Part shown: piece by piece, positions 1-11,347 of the stretch
Layout of the letters: every line of letters starts with the position of its first letter
How positions within the stretch are numbered: the first letter of the stretch is position 1
Assembly (NCBI GenBank): GCA_963576565.1
Contig: OY755044.1
Span: 49,495,134-49,559,133 of the forward strand
Length of the DNA stretch: 64,000 nucleotides
Source: Aspidapion aeneum
Taxonomy: Eukaryota; Arthropoda; Insecta; Coleoptera; Brentidae
Direction of reading: 5' to 3'
Made by a program: the position numbers and the translations under genes
The notes under the pieces: generated by a model
Told to the model about the DNA's origin: nothing
The model's database searches: none
What the model saw: only the letters and a program-made list of their open reading frames with translations

Positions 1-90
1 TTTAAAATCCAATTACAAAGTGGGAATCAGACATTTTAAAAAGTTAAAATAATTAAGAAAACAACTAAAAACACTTCAATCAAGTAACTA

Positions 91-94
<4 letters not shown>

Positions 95-145
<51 letters not shown>
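95..145. repeat. TA-dinucleotide microsatellite at the left edge of unit A
   Basis: A run of alternating A and T of about 51 bases. Sister tracts lie at 9051-9093, between the two large units, and at 21317-21364, after the second. The 94 bases before it do not resemble either unit, so this tract marks the left boundary of the duplicated region. Confidence 0.95.
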
Positions 146-146
<1 letters not shown>

Positions 147-820
147 TCGACCGTTGTATCTTGTGACATCCAGCAAAAAGTCGGTTTTTGTGACATCGAC
201 TTTAAAACATCCAAAAATAAAAAATATGAAATGTAATAAAAAATATTTTATTTTTAATTCAATAAAAATATTTGTATAAACTCACAAATTTAGAATTAAA
301 ATTTTTCATATCTTTGTGGCGTCCATTGTATATACAAAAAATTTTGACGTTGTAACATTCCTAAATATTTGTGTTAACTTGTGACATCCAGCAATGTTGC
401 CAATATTTCATACAAATAACGGATGTAAAAAGTACCTCTATAAAAATAAGAAATATACACTGGATGTCACGAGGAAACAAATAACAAATAAAATATGCAA
501 AAACGTTAGGGATGTCACAAATGTGGGCAAATATGTTACAGGTATATGTATGCAAATAAGAAAAATGGATGTCACGGGGAAGAAAATAACAAATAAAATA
601 TACAAGCACGTTATTGATGTCATAATAGGCTTACAAGATGAATATACGGCAAGGACTAAAAAAATACTCTGCTAATATATGGGCACCTATGCTCACACTA
701 GGTACTCTAATTATAGTGTACATGTAAGCTAATATTGTCACGACTATATTTGTGACAAGTGGTATCTCTACCATATATGTCACAAGGTTTGTTATTTAGT
801 GCTCTTGTGACTGAGGGATT
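147..820. repeat. Left subterminal cluster of the TGGATGTCAC motif (unit A)
   Basis: The motif TGGATGTCAC, its reverse complement GTGACATCCA and near variants recur about every 50-150 bases, for example near 161, 189, 378, 461, 508 and 566, then decay to TGTCAC or GTGACA near 735-806. The same cluster opens unit B at about 9110-9780. Clustered short motifs in both orientations near an end resemble subterminal transposase-binding sites of DNA transposons; that role is inferred. Confidence 0.7.
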
Positions 821-2308
821 TAGGGGAATATGAAAATTAAGTATAAAGAATCCACATTTATACATGTATTTTATATAAGAAAAGATTAACAGGAATAGAG
901 GTTATTGCTATAAATAATTAAATAATGTAAAAAGAGGGATGCTGGCTGGAGAGAGTTGACCTAGGGGCCATAAGAAATAGACCTTATAGGCCGTAGAGAG
1001 TTGGCCTTATGGGCCATAAAGTGTAACCACCATAGTGAGGTTTTGCTTAGGTATGTTAAGTAGGGACCACATTATTTCAGTGGTGTACTGGGTTCGTAGA
1101 GACCACGTATTTCAGTGGTGTACTGGGTGTGTTTAGTAGGGACCACGTATTTCAGTGTTATACTGGGTTGATCACTTGCTAGAGTGATGCCGGTCTATTA
1201 ACCAGCATCGGCTTTTATAGACGAAATTAGTGCATCCGCAGCAATTTTTAATTTACCCCCACCCTTTTTTTAAAATAAACTAAAATGTATTTTGTTTAAC
1301 TGCAGACTCAATTACCTTTCGTTCGATATCACACACGCCTTATTTTCACATAAACTCCAATTTTTAAATTGCTTTTATTTGGCTTGCGTTCGGTGGATTT
1401 TGTTCATTTTTAAATGGGACCATCCCGGTCCAAGACCCAGCGTAGGTACCAAATTTCATTCAAATCGGGCAATTTGACGTTAAAAAAACTCGTCAGATAT
1501 CTGACTAGATTTAAAAAGTCCTTATCTATTCAACTTAAATTTAGTTAAATTTAGTTGAAAAATAATGAGCCTATTATTAATTAGTGTACCCTATATTTAC
1601 AGTTTGTAGGTCAAATTAGGTAAAAGTTGTCCGTTTTTGTATGTAACTCCCATTATCTTTTTGGACTCAGACTTCAGTTTTTATCAGTTCCAATTTTTAC
1701 TTTCCTAGTTCGTGCAGCAAAAACTAGGAAAGGTATTATGTTCGACGGATTTTTTTTTAAGATAACTTAGAAATATTTTGTGACATTTGTTTGTATGTAT
1801 GTTTATCCGGTTCGGTTCGGTTCTTCGGACTTTTAAAAAACCTGTAGCTGCACATTAAAATCGGCTTACTATATCGAAATGGCTTTTCTGCCTTTTACCT
1901 AGAAATTTTTTAACTTACGTACAGCCATCTGAAAAACGCAGTCGTTATGGGTGTTTAGGTCTCTTTATTTTTTTTTCAAATCATATTTAATTTCTGAAAA
2001 CTCCGTTACCAGAATAAAAATTGTGGGGAAATAACAAGTTTTAAATAAAAGTTTTCGTATTTTGTAATTTCTTATTTTTGACACGCTTCTATTAGCTTCA
2101 CCTGTATGTTTGTAGGACTAGATTTTGACCTACTTTAAACGAACAGATTTAATTTAAACTTTGTACACTTATCAAGAACCGGTGACAATACAATAATTTT
2201 CTAAGCGCACCCTTGGGGGTACTTCGGGGACCCGCCCCCCAAGCCTAAGAATTTTGCAAAAACGAACAAATTTAATTTAGACTTTGTATACACTTATCAA
2301 GAACCGGT

Positions 2309-2796
2309 GACAACGCCAAGATTAATAATTTGGCAGACATTTTTCATATATTTCAGGAATAAAACAATAAAATAGGTTAAAATACAGCTTAATGAGGTCT
2401 CGCTCCCCTCCCCACAAGAAATATTCCTTATTAAGTTTTCCTCATTATCCTGATCAGGATAATTTATTTTTATTATTACTAGTATTATTGTGAAAATAAA
2501 TCATCGGTATACTGGCAACATACACTAAGTCAAAAATTTACTTTTGAGAAAATCGCATTTTAAGAAGTTTTGAAATTAGGAACAACATTTGAGACAACGC
2601 CAAGATTAATAATTTCGCAGACATTTTTCATATATTTCAGGAATAAAACAATAAAATAGGTTAAAATACAGCTTAATGAGGTCTCGCTCCCCTCCCCACA
2701 AGAAATATTCCTTATTAAGTTTTCCTCATTATCCTGATCAGGATAATTTATTTTTATTATTACTAGTATTATTGTGAAAATAAATCATCGGTATAC
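2309..2796. repeat. Local direct duplication of ~200 bp in unit A
   Basis: About 200 bases starting GACAACGCCAAGATTAATAA occur at 2309-2510 and again at about 2591-2796, separated by some 80 bases. Each copy contains the perfect palindrome TATCCTGATCAGGATA. Unit B has this block only once (about 15665-15870), so the second copy probably arose in unit A after the units separated, or was lost from unit B. Confidence 0.85.
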
Positions 2797-3267
2797 TACA
2801 TAATACATTTGATTTCATTGATAAACTCCTGAATTTTACATTGTTTATGCATTGAATATTGGAGAACGTATGTAAGTACCTATGTAAAAACAGTTATTTT
2901 TTGAAATTTTAGTAATATTTTATAGTTTTTGTGAAGTCGGTGATTTAAGGTATTTTTTAAATTTGGTTGTAACGGCCAGGTTTCACCATGGCTCAAAAAC
3001 TAAAAAAAATGACTGAGTGTATTTTGCCAGTATAGCGACGTAATATAGTTAATTAAAAAAGACGATTTCACAGCACATTAAACTAAAAAGTAAAAAATAA
3101 ATATAGTTAAAAAACTAAAATATACGCTTCAAACTAAACAGTTAAAAATAATTCTTAATATTAGTTGAAAACAATAATGAACGAAAAATACTAGTATTAT
3201 TGTGAAAAAAACGTCGGGCTCTCGATATACAAAGAAGAAATGGCACAAAGCGTCCCACGATCTTAGC

Positions 3268-3304
3268 TCACACGACTACAATACTATAGTAGTGTGAGCT
3301 TATA
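3268..3304. repeat. Short hairpin GCTCACAC...GTGTGAGC
   Basis: The arms AGCTCACACGACTAC and GTAGTGTGAGCT flank a centre with further dyad symmetry (CTATAG). In unit B, at about 16397-16446, the centre is lengthened by an extra copy of the ACTATACTATAGTAGTG core, as expected of slippage at a hairpin. Confidence 0.7.
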
Positions 3305-3589
3305 TATCTTTGCGTTTCAGATGATTTTGAAACTTTTTTGTTGCGCCGTCTGTCTGTCTGTCTGAATCTTTCATTTTGAAATTTGTATTGGAGAACTTGG
3401 CTTTACTTTTATCTCAATTCTTTTTACGGAATGCCATTTTCGCGTACTTGGCTTTTTTTTACATGAAATGTTTTTGTTATGATTTCACTTCTTTTTTAAA
3501 GGAATTGGATAATACTTAATTTTTAAAGTAGTAAAATATGCGGAATATTGTTGAAAATTTTTGCAATGCCTTACTTAAATTTTTGAGGT

Positions 3590-4960
3590 TTTTTAATTTT
3601 TTTCCATGGTTTTATCGTAGTTCCCATCAGCCTTCCAAAGCTCAGTTCTCTAGTTTTTCTGAAAGTGCATAATGTTATAGCGGAGGGAAATAAATTAAAA
3701 TTGTCGTGTTTTTAAATTTTGTCCTATAGTTTTATCATAGTTCCTAACAGTCTTCGAATGATCAGCTCTCTAGCGTTTCTGGAAGTGGGTAATCTTACTT
3801 TTACATAACTTTACATTTATACGGGAGGAGAGTAAATGAAAATATTTACTTTTTAAATTTTTTGCCATGGTTTTATCATAATTTCTATCCGCATTCCAAT
3901 GCTCAGCTCTCTAGCGTTTGCCCACTATGTTAGTTTAATATAAATTGACATTTATATGAGAGGGAAGTAAATTAAAATGTTGGAGTTTTTAAATTTTTAG
4001 TTTTATCATATTGCCTTTCAGTCTTAAAAAGTTTAGCTCTCTAGCGTTTCTGGAAGTGGGCAGTGTTACTTTTACATAATTTTACATTTATAGGGGAAGG
4101 AATTAAATTAGAATTTTGGGGTGTTTTAATTTTTTCCTATAGTTTTATCATAGTTCCTATCAGTCTGCCAAAGCTCAACTCTCTAGCATTTCTGGAAGTG
4201 GGCAATGCTACTTTTACATAACTTTAAATGTATAGGGGAGGGGAGTAAATTAAAATTTTGGGGTTTTTTGATTTTCTCCTATAGTTTTATCATAGGTCCT
4301 ATCAGTCTGCCAAAGCTCAACTTTCTAGCATTTCTGGAAGTAGGCAATGCTACTTTTACATAACTTTAAATGTATAGGGGGGGAGTAAATTAAAATTTTG
4401 GGGTTTTTTGATTTTCTCCTATAGTTTTATCATAGGTCCTATCAGTCTGCCAAAGCTCAACTCTCTCAACTCAACTTTATCATAGTTACTATCGGTCTTC
4501 CAAAGCTCAGCTCTATAGCATGTCTGGAAGTAGGCAATGTTACTTTTACTTAACTTTACATTTATAGGGGAGGGATGTAAATTAGAATTTTGGGGTGTTT
4601 TAATTTTTTCCTATAGTTTTATCATAGTTTCTATCAGTCTGCCAAAGCTCAACTCTAGCATTTCTGGAAGTGGGCGATGCTACTTTTACATAACTTTAAA
4701 TGTATAGGGGAGGGGAGTAAATTAAAATTTTGGGGATTTTTGATTTTCTCCTATAGTTTTATCATAGGTCCTATCAGTCTGCCAAAGCTCAACTCTCTAG
4801 CATTTCTGGAAGTGGGCGATGCTACTTTTACATAACTTTAAATGTATAGGGGAAGGGAGTAAATTAAAATTTTCGGGTTTTATGATTTTTTCCAGGGGTT
4901 TGGTCATAATTTCTATCAGTCTGCCAAATTTCAGCTTTGTAGCATGTCTGGAAGTACAGT
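3590..4960. repeat. Minisatellite of ~130-140 bp period, about 10-11 copies (unit A)
   Basis: Repeated landmarks are TAGTTTTATCATAG, GCCAAAGCTCA, TCTAGC.TTTCTGGAAGTGGG, CTTTTACATAACTTTA and a GGGGAGGGGAGTAAATTAAA block. The TCTGGAAG landmark recurs near 3773, 4040, 4184, 4327, 4515, 4656, 4797 and 4940, plus degraded copies. One copy around 4455-4490 is collapsed. Unit B has only about four copies (16725-17220). ORFs read through it are repeat translations. Confidence 0.9.
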
Positions 4961-5472
4961 AGAATATTGATGATCTATACATGAGTGAGTGAGTGAGTGG
5001 CAATTTCGACGTTTTTTGAAATTTCGTAACTACTTTACTACTTTATGGAATTCCATGAAACTTAGAGGGGTTGTTAACTCCATGGAAATCTACGACAGTG
5101 CAAAGTTTGAGAGTCGTAGCTCATTCCGAAGTAGAGTTTTAGGTAGGTCAAATATCGGCTGAAATGTTTTAAGAAAAGATGGTTACGGCGCGCGAACTTA
5201 GCAAGGCACTGCCGTGTCCTCAGATCTACTTACCTTTAAATTCAATAAACTTTGATTAAAAATAAAAAAACACTTTGTCGGAACAGCTTTTGCTCGATTT
5301 CTACGCGGGGTCACAAATAAAACTAAAACATAATTATGTAAGTCTGGATGTCACAGAGAGACGAATTTAAATCGAAGTATACATACTCAACTCAGACCAG
5401 GGCTGGCCGATTGCGGACCTGCCGTTTGCAAAAATAGAATACCTACAGGGGCGCCCACTACGGGGGTAGTAA

Positions 5473-5872
5473 GGGCCTAGGGCTAAGGTCACTCATCGTC
5501 AAGCAAGCTTTAAAGGTAGCGAAGCCTAACTCTGATTTTATATTTTTTGGTTATAATTTTTGACATGTTTTCCTCGGTTTCGCATTGGCGGCTCTTTGTT
5601 ATTTTAAAAATGTGGTTTTAGCACAGTCTAAAGATCTATTTAATAATGATACATTTTCAAGATAGTTTGCAGCATAACTTTTTAATTACATAAATATATA
5701 TATTTTAGGTACCTTCATACTGTGTAAAACAACATCTTCAAAATAAAACAGAACCGCCAATGCGAAACCGAGGAAAACATGTCAAAAATAATAACCAAAA
5801 AATAGAAAGCTTGACGTTAGCTTCGCTTCCTATAAAGCTTGCCTTTACGATGAGTGTCCTTAGCTAGGGCAC
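5473..5872. mobile_element. Palindromic MITE-like element of ~400 bp (unit A copy)
   Basis: Two arms of roughly 130-150 bases are reverse complements. The left arm runs from CTAGGGCTAAGG through TTTTCCTCGGTTTCGCATTG; the right arm carries CAATGCGAAACCGAGGAAAA and ends near CCTTAGCTAGGGCA. The centre (about 5625-5740) is unique AT-rich sequence. There is no ORF. The same structure lies in unit B at about 17738-18135, so it was present before the units separated. No target duplication could be assigned, so calling it a MITE is an inference from structure. Confidence 0.65.
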
Positions 5873-6415
5873 CTCCAAGACGTAAACAGGGAGGTGCGAA
5901 GCACCCCCAAGCATAGTCACATAGAAACTGATTACTAATCGGCTTTGCTCAGTACACAAAAAATGGCCGATATTCCAGTAAAATCTATGACTACAGTACC
6001 TAGATTAAAAAAAAAAATCTAGATAATCTGGACTAGGTACTTACCTATGTTCAGCGAATTTTTGATAAATTATGTAGCTCTATACCTAGCTGGATATGTT
6101 TTATTTACTGAGGCTGGCACACTTTGGCAGAATTAAGGCCCTTAATTATTATGCAAATAATATAAATTAAAAATATAAGATTTTCATTATTCAGTCTAGC
6201 AATTTATTCCCATTTTCTTTTCTTTTATATCTATATTTTTTTTCCAAATCGGCTAACCCATATGTTACTTTTTTTTAGGTACCTAAATTATTCTTCTGAA
6301 TTTTTCTTATATGTGCTACTCCTTGAAAATAAATAAATAAATATATTAGAGACGCAATTAGGGGGGGGGGGGTTCTATAAAATCGGTTAAGCAGTTTCTG
6401 AACTCGTTTCCTTTA

Positions 6416-8264
6416 CAGGTTGGGCCAAAAAAACCTTTTTTTTATTATAACTTTTGGACTATACAATCGATATTAATGGGACAAACTGCACTTGCCAAAG
6501 AAATAATCAGAGTTTTGACTAGTTTATCATTTTTTGTCTGCCATCTCAAAATCCAAGGGGGCGGACGAAATTAAAATGTACCTTTCAAAGATGCTCGTTT
6601 ATTCTTGTGTTGCGAATATGTTCTAATTATTTTTTTAAATTAGAAAGAAAGCTGCGTTCTTGCCAGGCACGACAAGGTACGATTCAGCAAAATTGGTTCA
6701 GTGCTTCTATAAAAAAATATTTTTGTTCAACCATTGTTTTGCATATTATACGATTGCTTGCCAATCATGTCTGCATTTATTTACTTATAAATTCATTACT
6801 ATTGAACCGATGTTAGTGGAAATAAACAACATCCTGGTGAGAATTGATTGCTTTTTTAAGATCATGATCAAAGTTATCGCCATCTTAAATTTTAAGATGG
6901 CGGATAGAATTATTCTTGATTCTTTAAAATGGCGTGTTTATTCTTATTTTCCTAAAATGTTTTAGATTTTTTTTAATCTATGAAAAAGCACTACTTTTTC
7001 CCCACACAACGAGGTAAAAATTATTAAAATTAGTGTGATGGTTCTCAAAATAACTATTTTTGTTTCAACCATTGTTTTAGAGATTATACGATTGTATTGC
7101 CAATCCTGTCTGCATTAATTTTCTTATAAATTCTACCAATTTTAGTGAAACACAAAAAATCGTGGTAAGAATTGATTGCTCTTTAAAGATTATAATCGAA
7201 ATTTGCCGCCATCTTAGAATTTAAGATGTCGGACAGAAATTGCCAAGGCAATCGCATAACAATTGTACAAAATCAGATTTTGTGAGAACCACTTCGCCGA
7301 TTTTATTAAATTGTACTTTATTAAGCGGGAGAAAAGTAGTACTTTCCAATAAATTAATAAGAAAAACTAAAACATTTTCGAAAAATAAGAATAAAATAGC
7401 CTCTTTGAAGGATCAAGTATGGTTCTGTCCAACATCTTAACTTTTAGGATGGCGGCAAATTTCGATTATAACCTTGAAAGAACAATCAATTCTCACCATC
7501 ATTTTTCTTATTTCACTAAAATCGGTTTGGTAATAATGATTTATAAGGAAATGAATGCAGACAGGGTTGGCAATGCAATCGTATAATCTGTAACACAATG
7601 ACGAAAACAGAAATAGGTTTTTTGAGAACCAATACACCGATTTTGCTAATTTGTACCTTGTTGTGCGCGAAAAAAGTTGTGGTTTTCTATAAATTAAAAA
7701 AAAAATCTAAAATATTTCCAGAAAATAAAAATAAACCCACCATTTTTAAGAATCAAGTATGATTCTGTCCGCCATCTTAAATTTTAAGATGGCGATAAAT
7801 TTTGATCATGATCTTTAAAAACAATCAATTCTCACCAGGATGTTTTTTATTTCATCAAAGTCAAATGTTCAGTAGTAATAAATTTGTAAGGAAATAAATG
7901 CAGACATGATTGGCAAGGCAGTCGTATAATTTTCAAAACAATGGTTGAAACAAAAATATATTTTTTAAAACCATCAAACCGATTTTGCTGATTCATACCT
8001 TGTGCGTGGCAAGAACGCAGCTTTTCTACTAATTTAAAAACATAATTCAAACGTGTTTGCTACATAAGAAGAAACCAGCATCTTTAAAGGGTACATTTTA
8101 ATATTGTCCGCCATCTTGGATTTTGAGATCGCTGACAAATATTTATAATTAGTCAAAACTTTGATTAATTCTCTGCCAAGCACAGTTTGTCCCATTAAAA
8201 TCGATGGTATAATTCAAAAGTTATAATGAAAAAAAATTGTGCGGTTTTTTTTGGCCCACCCGGT
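6416..8264. mobile_element. Long palindromic foldback element with TGGGCC ends (unit A copy)
   Basis: The left end begins CAGGTTGGGCCAAAAAAACC and the right end finishes in GGTTTTTTTTGGCCCACCCGG. The two halves are largely reverse complements: blocks such as GGCACGACAAGGTACG and CCATTGTTTTGC on the left reappear inverted on the right. Several small hairpins built from GCCATCTTAAATTTTAAGATGGC repeat inside, for example near 6880 and 7770. The ORFs within are short and belong to the inverted arms; no transposase is visible. It looks like a non-autonomous foldback DNA element of about 1.85 kb. Unit B carries the same element at about 18681-20524. Confidence 0.7.
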
Positions 8265-8699
8265 ATATATGTATTGATTGATTTATAAGAACTCTAATTT
8301 AATTCAGCAGATTTGTTTTTGTAAAAAAATCACTGAATAGAGTTAAAAATATACTATTATAAATCAGTACGTTTTGACGTAGCTAGATTAAAATTTAGCG
8401 CTCTTTTTACTCATCTGACTTAAACTACGTGGTAAAATGGAGGACGGAGATAGCAATTCACAAATAGTATCAAGTCCCTTCCAAGTCCGTTAGTTAATTC
8501 ACTTTTGCTCTGAGGTACATGAAGAAATATTTATTTATATTTTATATTTATGTTCCCAATAAGCTAGCTAACATTATTTATTATGCTAATATTTTTAAAT
8601 ATTTTTACAAAGTATGCAAGTCAAGTGAATCGCTGGACCACATAGCAACAGCCGCCCCAATATAAGAAATAAACCAAATTTTATTAATAAAATAGGCAT

Positions 8700-9047
8700 A
8701 ATGCAAGGTTGTCGCTTTGACGGATGTTACAAGTGCGTGCAATTAAGATGAAAATATACATTGGATGTCACAGAGTGATGAATATCAATTGGATCGATTC
8801 TTGAATATACTCGCGTTAATATACACGGAAATTTTGGCGTCAAATTTTTTTTAAAATTTTGCTGTATTCTTCATCAGACTCATGGTATGCTATGACATCC
8901 ATTTAATTTAGGTACACCTGGGCCCTCCCCATCAGGACTGTACCAAAAACATGGAAAAACGTTGTGACATCCGAATTTGGATGTCACGGCGTCGAAGGAT
9001 GTCACAAGATATCTAAACATTTTACGCCTGGATGTCACAACGATCAG

Positions 9048-9050
<3 letters not shown>
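8700..9050. repeat. Right subterminal cluster of the TGGATGTCAC motif (unit A)
   Basis: The motif family recurs near 8725 (GGATGTTAC), 8763, 8890 (inverted), 8963 (inverted), 8978, 8997 and 9030, ending with TGGATGTCACAACGATCAGC just before the TA tract. The reverse complement of this edge resembles the left edge (GTTG followed closely by GTGACATCCA), a weak sign of short terminal inverted repeats. The cluster is repeated at about 20990-21312. Confidence 0.65.

Positions 9051-9093
<43 letters not shown>
9051..9093. repeat. TA microsatellite between units A and B
   Basis: An alternating AT tract of about 43 bases exactly at the junction of the end of unit A and the start of unit B, the position expected if the tandem arrangement arose by insertion into, or exchange between, TA tracts. 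Confidence 0.95.
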
Positions 9094-9094
<1 letters not shown>

Positions 9095-10229
9095 TCGACC
9101 TTTGTATCTTGTGACATCCAGCAAAAAGTCGGTTTTTGTGACATCCACTTTAAAACCTGGTGTTATCCAAAAATAAAAAATATGAAATGTAATAAAAAAT
9201 ATTTTATTTTTAATTCCATAAAAATGTTTGTATAAACTCACAAATTTAGAAATAAAATTTTTCATATCTTTGTGGCGTCAAATGGAAAAAATTTTGACGT
9301 AACATCCCTAAATATTTGTGTTAACTTGTGACATCCAGCAATGTTGCCAACGTTTCATAAAAATAACGGATGTAACAAGTACCTCTATAAAAATAAGAAA
9401 TATACACTGGATGTCACGAGGAAACAAATAACAAATAAAATATACAAAGACGTTAGGGATGTCATAATTGTGTGCAAATATGTTATAGGTATATGTATGC
9501 AAATAAGAAAAATTTACACTGGATGTCACGGGGAAGAAAATAACAAATAAAATATACAAGCACGTTATTGATGTCATAATAGGCTTACAAGATGAATATA
9601 CGGCAAGGACTAAAAAAAATACTCTGCTAATATATGGGCACCTACGCTTACACTAGGTACTATAATTATAGTGTACGTGTAAGCTAATATTGTCACGACT
9701 ATATTTGTGACAAGTGGTATCTCTACCATATATGTCACAAGGTTTGTTATTTAGTGCTCTTGTGACTGAGGGATTTAGGGGAATATGAAAATTAAGTATA
9801 AAGAATCCACATTTATACATGTATTTTATATAAGAAAAGATTAACAGGAATAGAGGTTATTGCTATAAATAATTAAATAATGTAAAAAGAGGGATGCTGG
9901 CTGAAGAGAGTTGACCTAGGGGCCATAAGAAATAGGCCGTAGAGAGTTGGCCTTATGGGCCATAAAGCGTAACCACCATAGTGAGGTTTTATTTAGGTAT
10001 GTTAAGTAGGGACCACATTATTTCAGTGGTGTACTGGGTTCGTAGGGACCACGTATTTCAGTGGTGTACTGGGTGTGTTTAGTAGGGACCACGTATTTCA
10101 GTGGTATACTGGGTTGATCACTTGCTAGAGTGATGCCGGTCTATTATCCAGCATCGGCTTTTATAGACGAAATTAGTGCAAGCGCAGCAATATTGGTTAT
10201 TGCTATAGTAAAATGATCCGAATTTAAAC

Positions 10230-10590
10230 TTATTTATGACAGTATAACTAAAAACTGTAATATATTTTATTCAACTCCAGACTCAAATACCTTTTGTTTG
10301 ATACCACACAAGCCATGTTTTGACCTAAACTCTAATTTTTTAAATTTACCCCCACCTTTTTTTTTAACTAAAATGTATTTTGTTTAACTCCAGACTCAAT
10401 TACCTTTCGTTTAATACCACACAAGCCATATTTTCATTTAAACTCTAATTTTTGACATTAAACCCCACCCTTTTTTTAAAATAAACTAAAATGTATTTTG
10501 TTTAACTGCAGACTCAATTACCTTCGTTCGATATCACACACGCCATATTTTCGCATAAACTCCAATTTTTAAAATCTACCCCCACCCTTT
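10230..10590. repeat. Tandem triplication of a ~120 bp segment in unit B
   Basis: The sequence around TTAACTCCAGACTCAA, ATACCACACAAGCCAT and AAACTCTAATTTTT occurs three times in a row. Unit A has it once, at about 1262-1400. The first two copies are closer to each other than to the third, which is the one resembling unit A. Confidence 0.75.
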
Positions 10591-11068
10591 TATTTGGCTT
10601 GCGTTAGGTGGATTTTGTTCATTTTTAAATGGGACCATCTCGACCCAAGACCCAGTCTAGGTACCAAATTTCATTCAAATCGGGCAATTTGACGTTAAAA
10701 AACTCGTCAGATTAAATTTTATCTGACTAGATTTAAAAATTCCTTATCTATTCAACTTAACTTTAGTTAAATTTAGTTGAAAAATAATGAGCCTATTATT
10801 AATTATTGTTATATTCACAGTTTGCAGGTCAAATTAGATAAAAGTTGTCCGTTTTTGTATGTAACTCCCATTATCTTTTTGGACTCAGACTTCAGTTTTT
10901 ATCAATCCCAATTTTTACTTTCCTAGTTCGTGCAGCAAAAGCTAGGAAAGGTATTATGTTCAACGGATTTTTTTTAAAGATAACTTAGAAATATTTTGTG
11001 ACATTTGTTTGTTTGTATGTATGTTTATCCGGTTCGGTTCGGTTCTTCGGACGTTTGAAAAACCTGTA

Positions 11069-11077
11069 GCTGCACAT
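11069..11077. repeat. Left 9-bp target-site duplication of the foldback element
   Basis: GCTGCACAT precedes the inserted element and is repeated at 15195-15203 directly after it. Unit A has the uninterrupted site once, at 1847-1855, followed by the same flanking sequence. This fixes both ends of the insertion. Confidence 0.9.
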
Positions 11078-11084
11078 CGGAATG

Positions 11085-11203
11085 GGACAACTGGGCGCCG
11101 CCAACTCGGCGCCGCCAACTGGGCGCCGCCAACTCGGCGCCGCCAACTGGGCGCCGGGCCAACTCGGCGCCGCCAACTGGGCGCCGGCCAACTCGGCGCC
11201 GGA
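11085..11203. repeat. GC-rich 14-bp tandem array, left arm
   Basis: About eight units alternate between GGGCGCCGCCAACT and CGGCGCCGCCAACT, each containing the palindrome GGCGCC; two units carry 1-2 extra bases. The inverted counterpart is 15054-15188. The GC content is startling in an otherwise AT-rich window. The alanine- and proline-rich ORFs over it are translated repeat. Confidence 0.95.
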
Positions 11204-11347
11204 CTAAAAATTTTTTTTTTGATAAAATGTGTGGATGAAAAATAAAATATATTATTTATATAATAACATCTTTAAAAAATCCTTTACGCAATTTTTTACA
11301 AGCTTTTATATTTAGCTTCAGATGTTCTGTCTAACTATCTATCAAAT

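Larger units (their letters stand above)
147..9050. repeat. Unit A: first copy of a ~9 kb tandemly repeated non-coding unit
   Basis: This block matches 9094-21316 nearly base for base, in the same order and orientation, once insertions and array-length changes are set aside. It begins just after a TA tract with a CTCGACC-type sequence and ends in GATCAGCGG at the next tract. No believable protein gene lies inside; the short ORFs are mostly translated tandem repeats or inverted arms. It contains, in order, a TGGATGTCAC-rich end, GGGACCACGTATTTCAGTG repeats around 1060-1165, a local duplication, a minisatellite, two palindromic elements and another TGGATGTCAC-rich end. It may be a large non-autonomous DNA transposon sitting next to a second copy, or a segmental duplication made by unequal exchange between TA tracts. 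I cannot decide between these. Confidence 0.85.

Noticed and set aside
361..675. ORFs over the left end of unit A and its counterpart at 9308-9577
   Set aside because: Both strands are open and the protein follows the TGGATGTCAC-rich repeats; frame is not conserved between units A and B.
147..820. CRISPR-like regularly spaced short motif
   Set aside because: Motif occurs in both orientations with irregular spacing in a eukaryotic sequence; no cas genes or uniform spacers.
1255..1270. Telomere-like or tRNA-like short matches seen while scanning
   Set aside because: No TTAGG array and no cloverleaf-forming segment with intact A and B boxes was found.
4980..5003. GAGT tetranucleotide run as a functional site (also 17234-17262 and the CTGT run at 3346-3362)
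   Set aside because: Simple-sequence repeats that change length between units; nothing else supports a role.
6607..8050. ORFs within the palindromic element (and 18904-20325)
   Set aside because: Short, hydrophobic, differing in length between units and mirrored in the other arm; no transposase motif.
8964..9265. Ile/Tyr-repeat ORFs
   Set aside because: Translation of the TA microsatellite.
10985..11245. Ala/Pro-rich ORFs on both strands (and at 14984-15280)
   Set aside because: They translate the GC-rich 14-bp repeats of the foldback arms; all frames are open because the unit has no stops.
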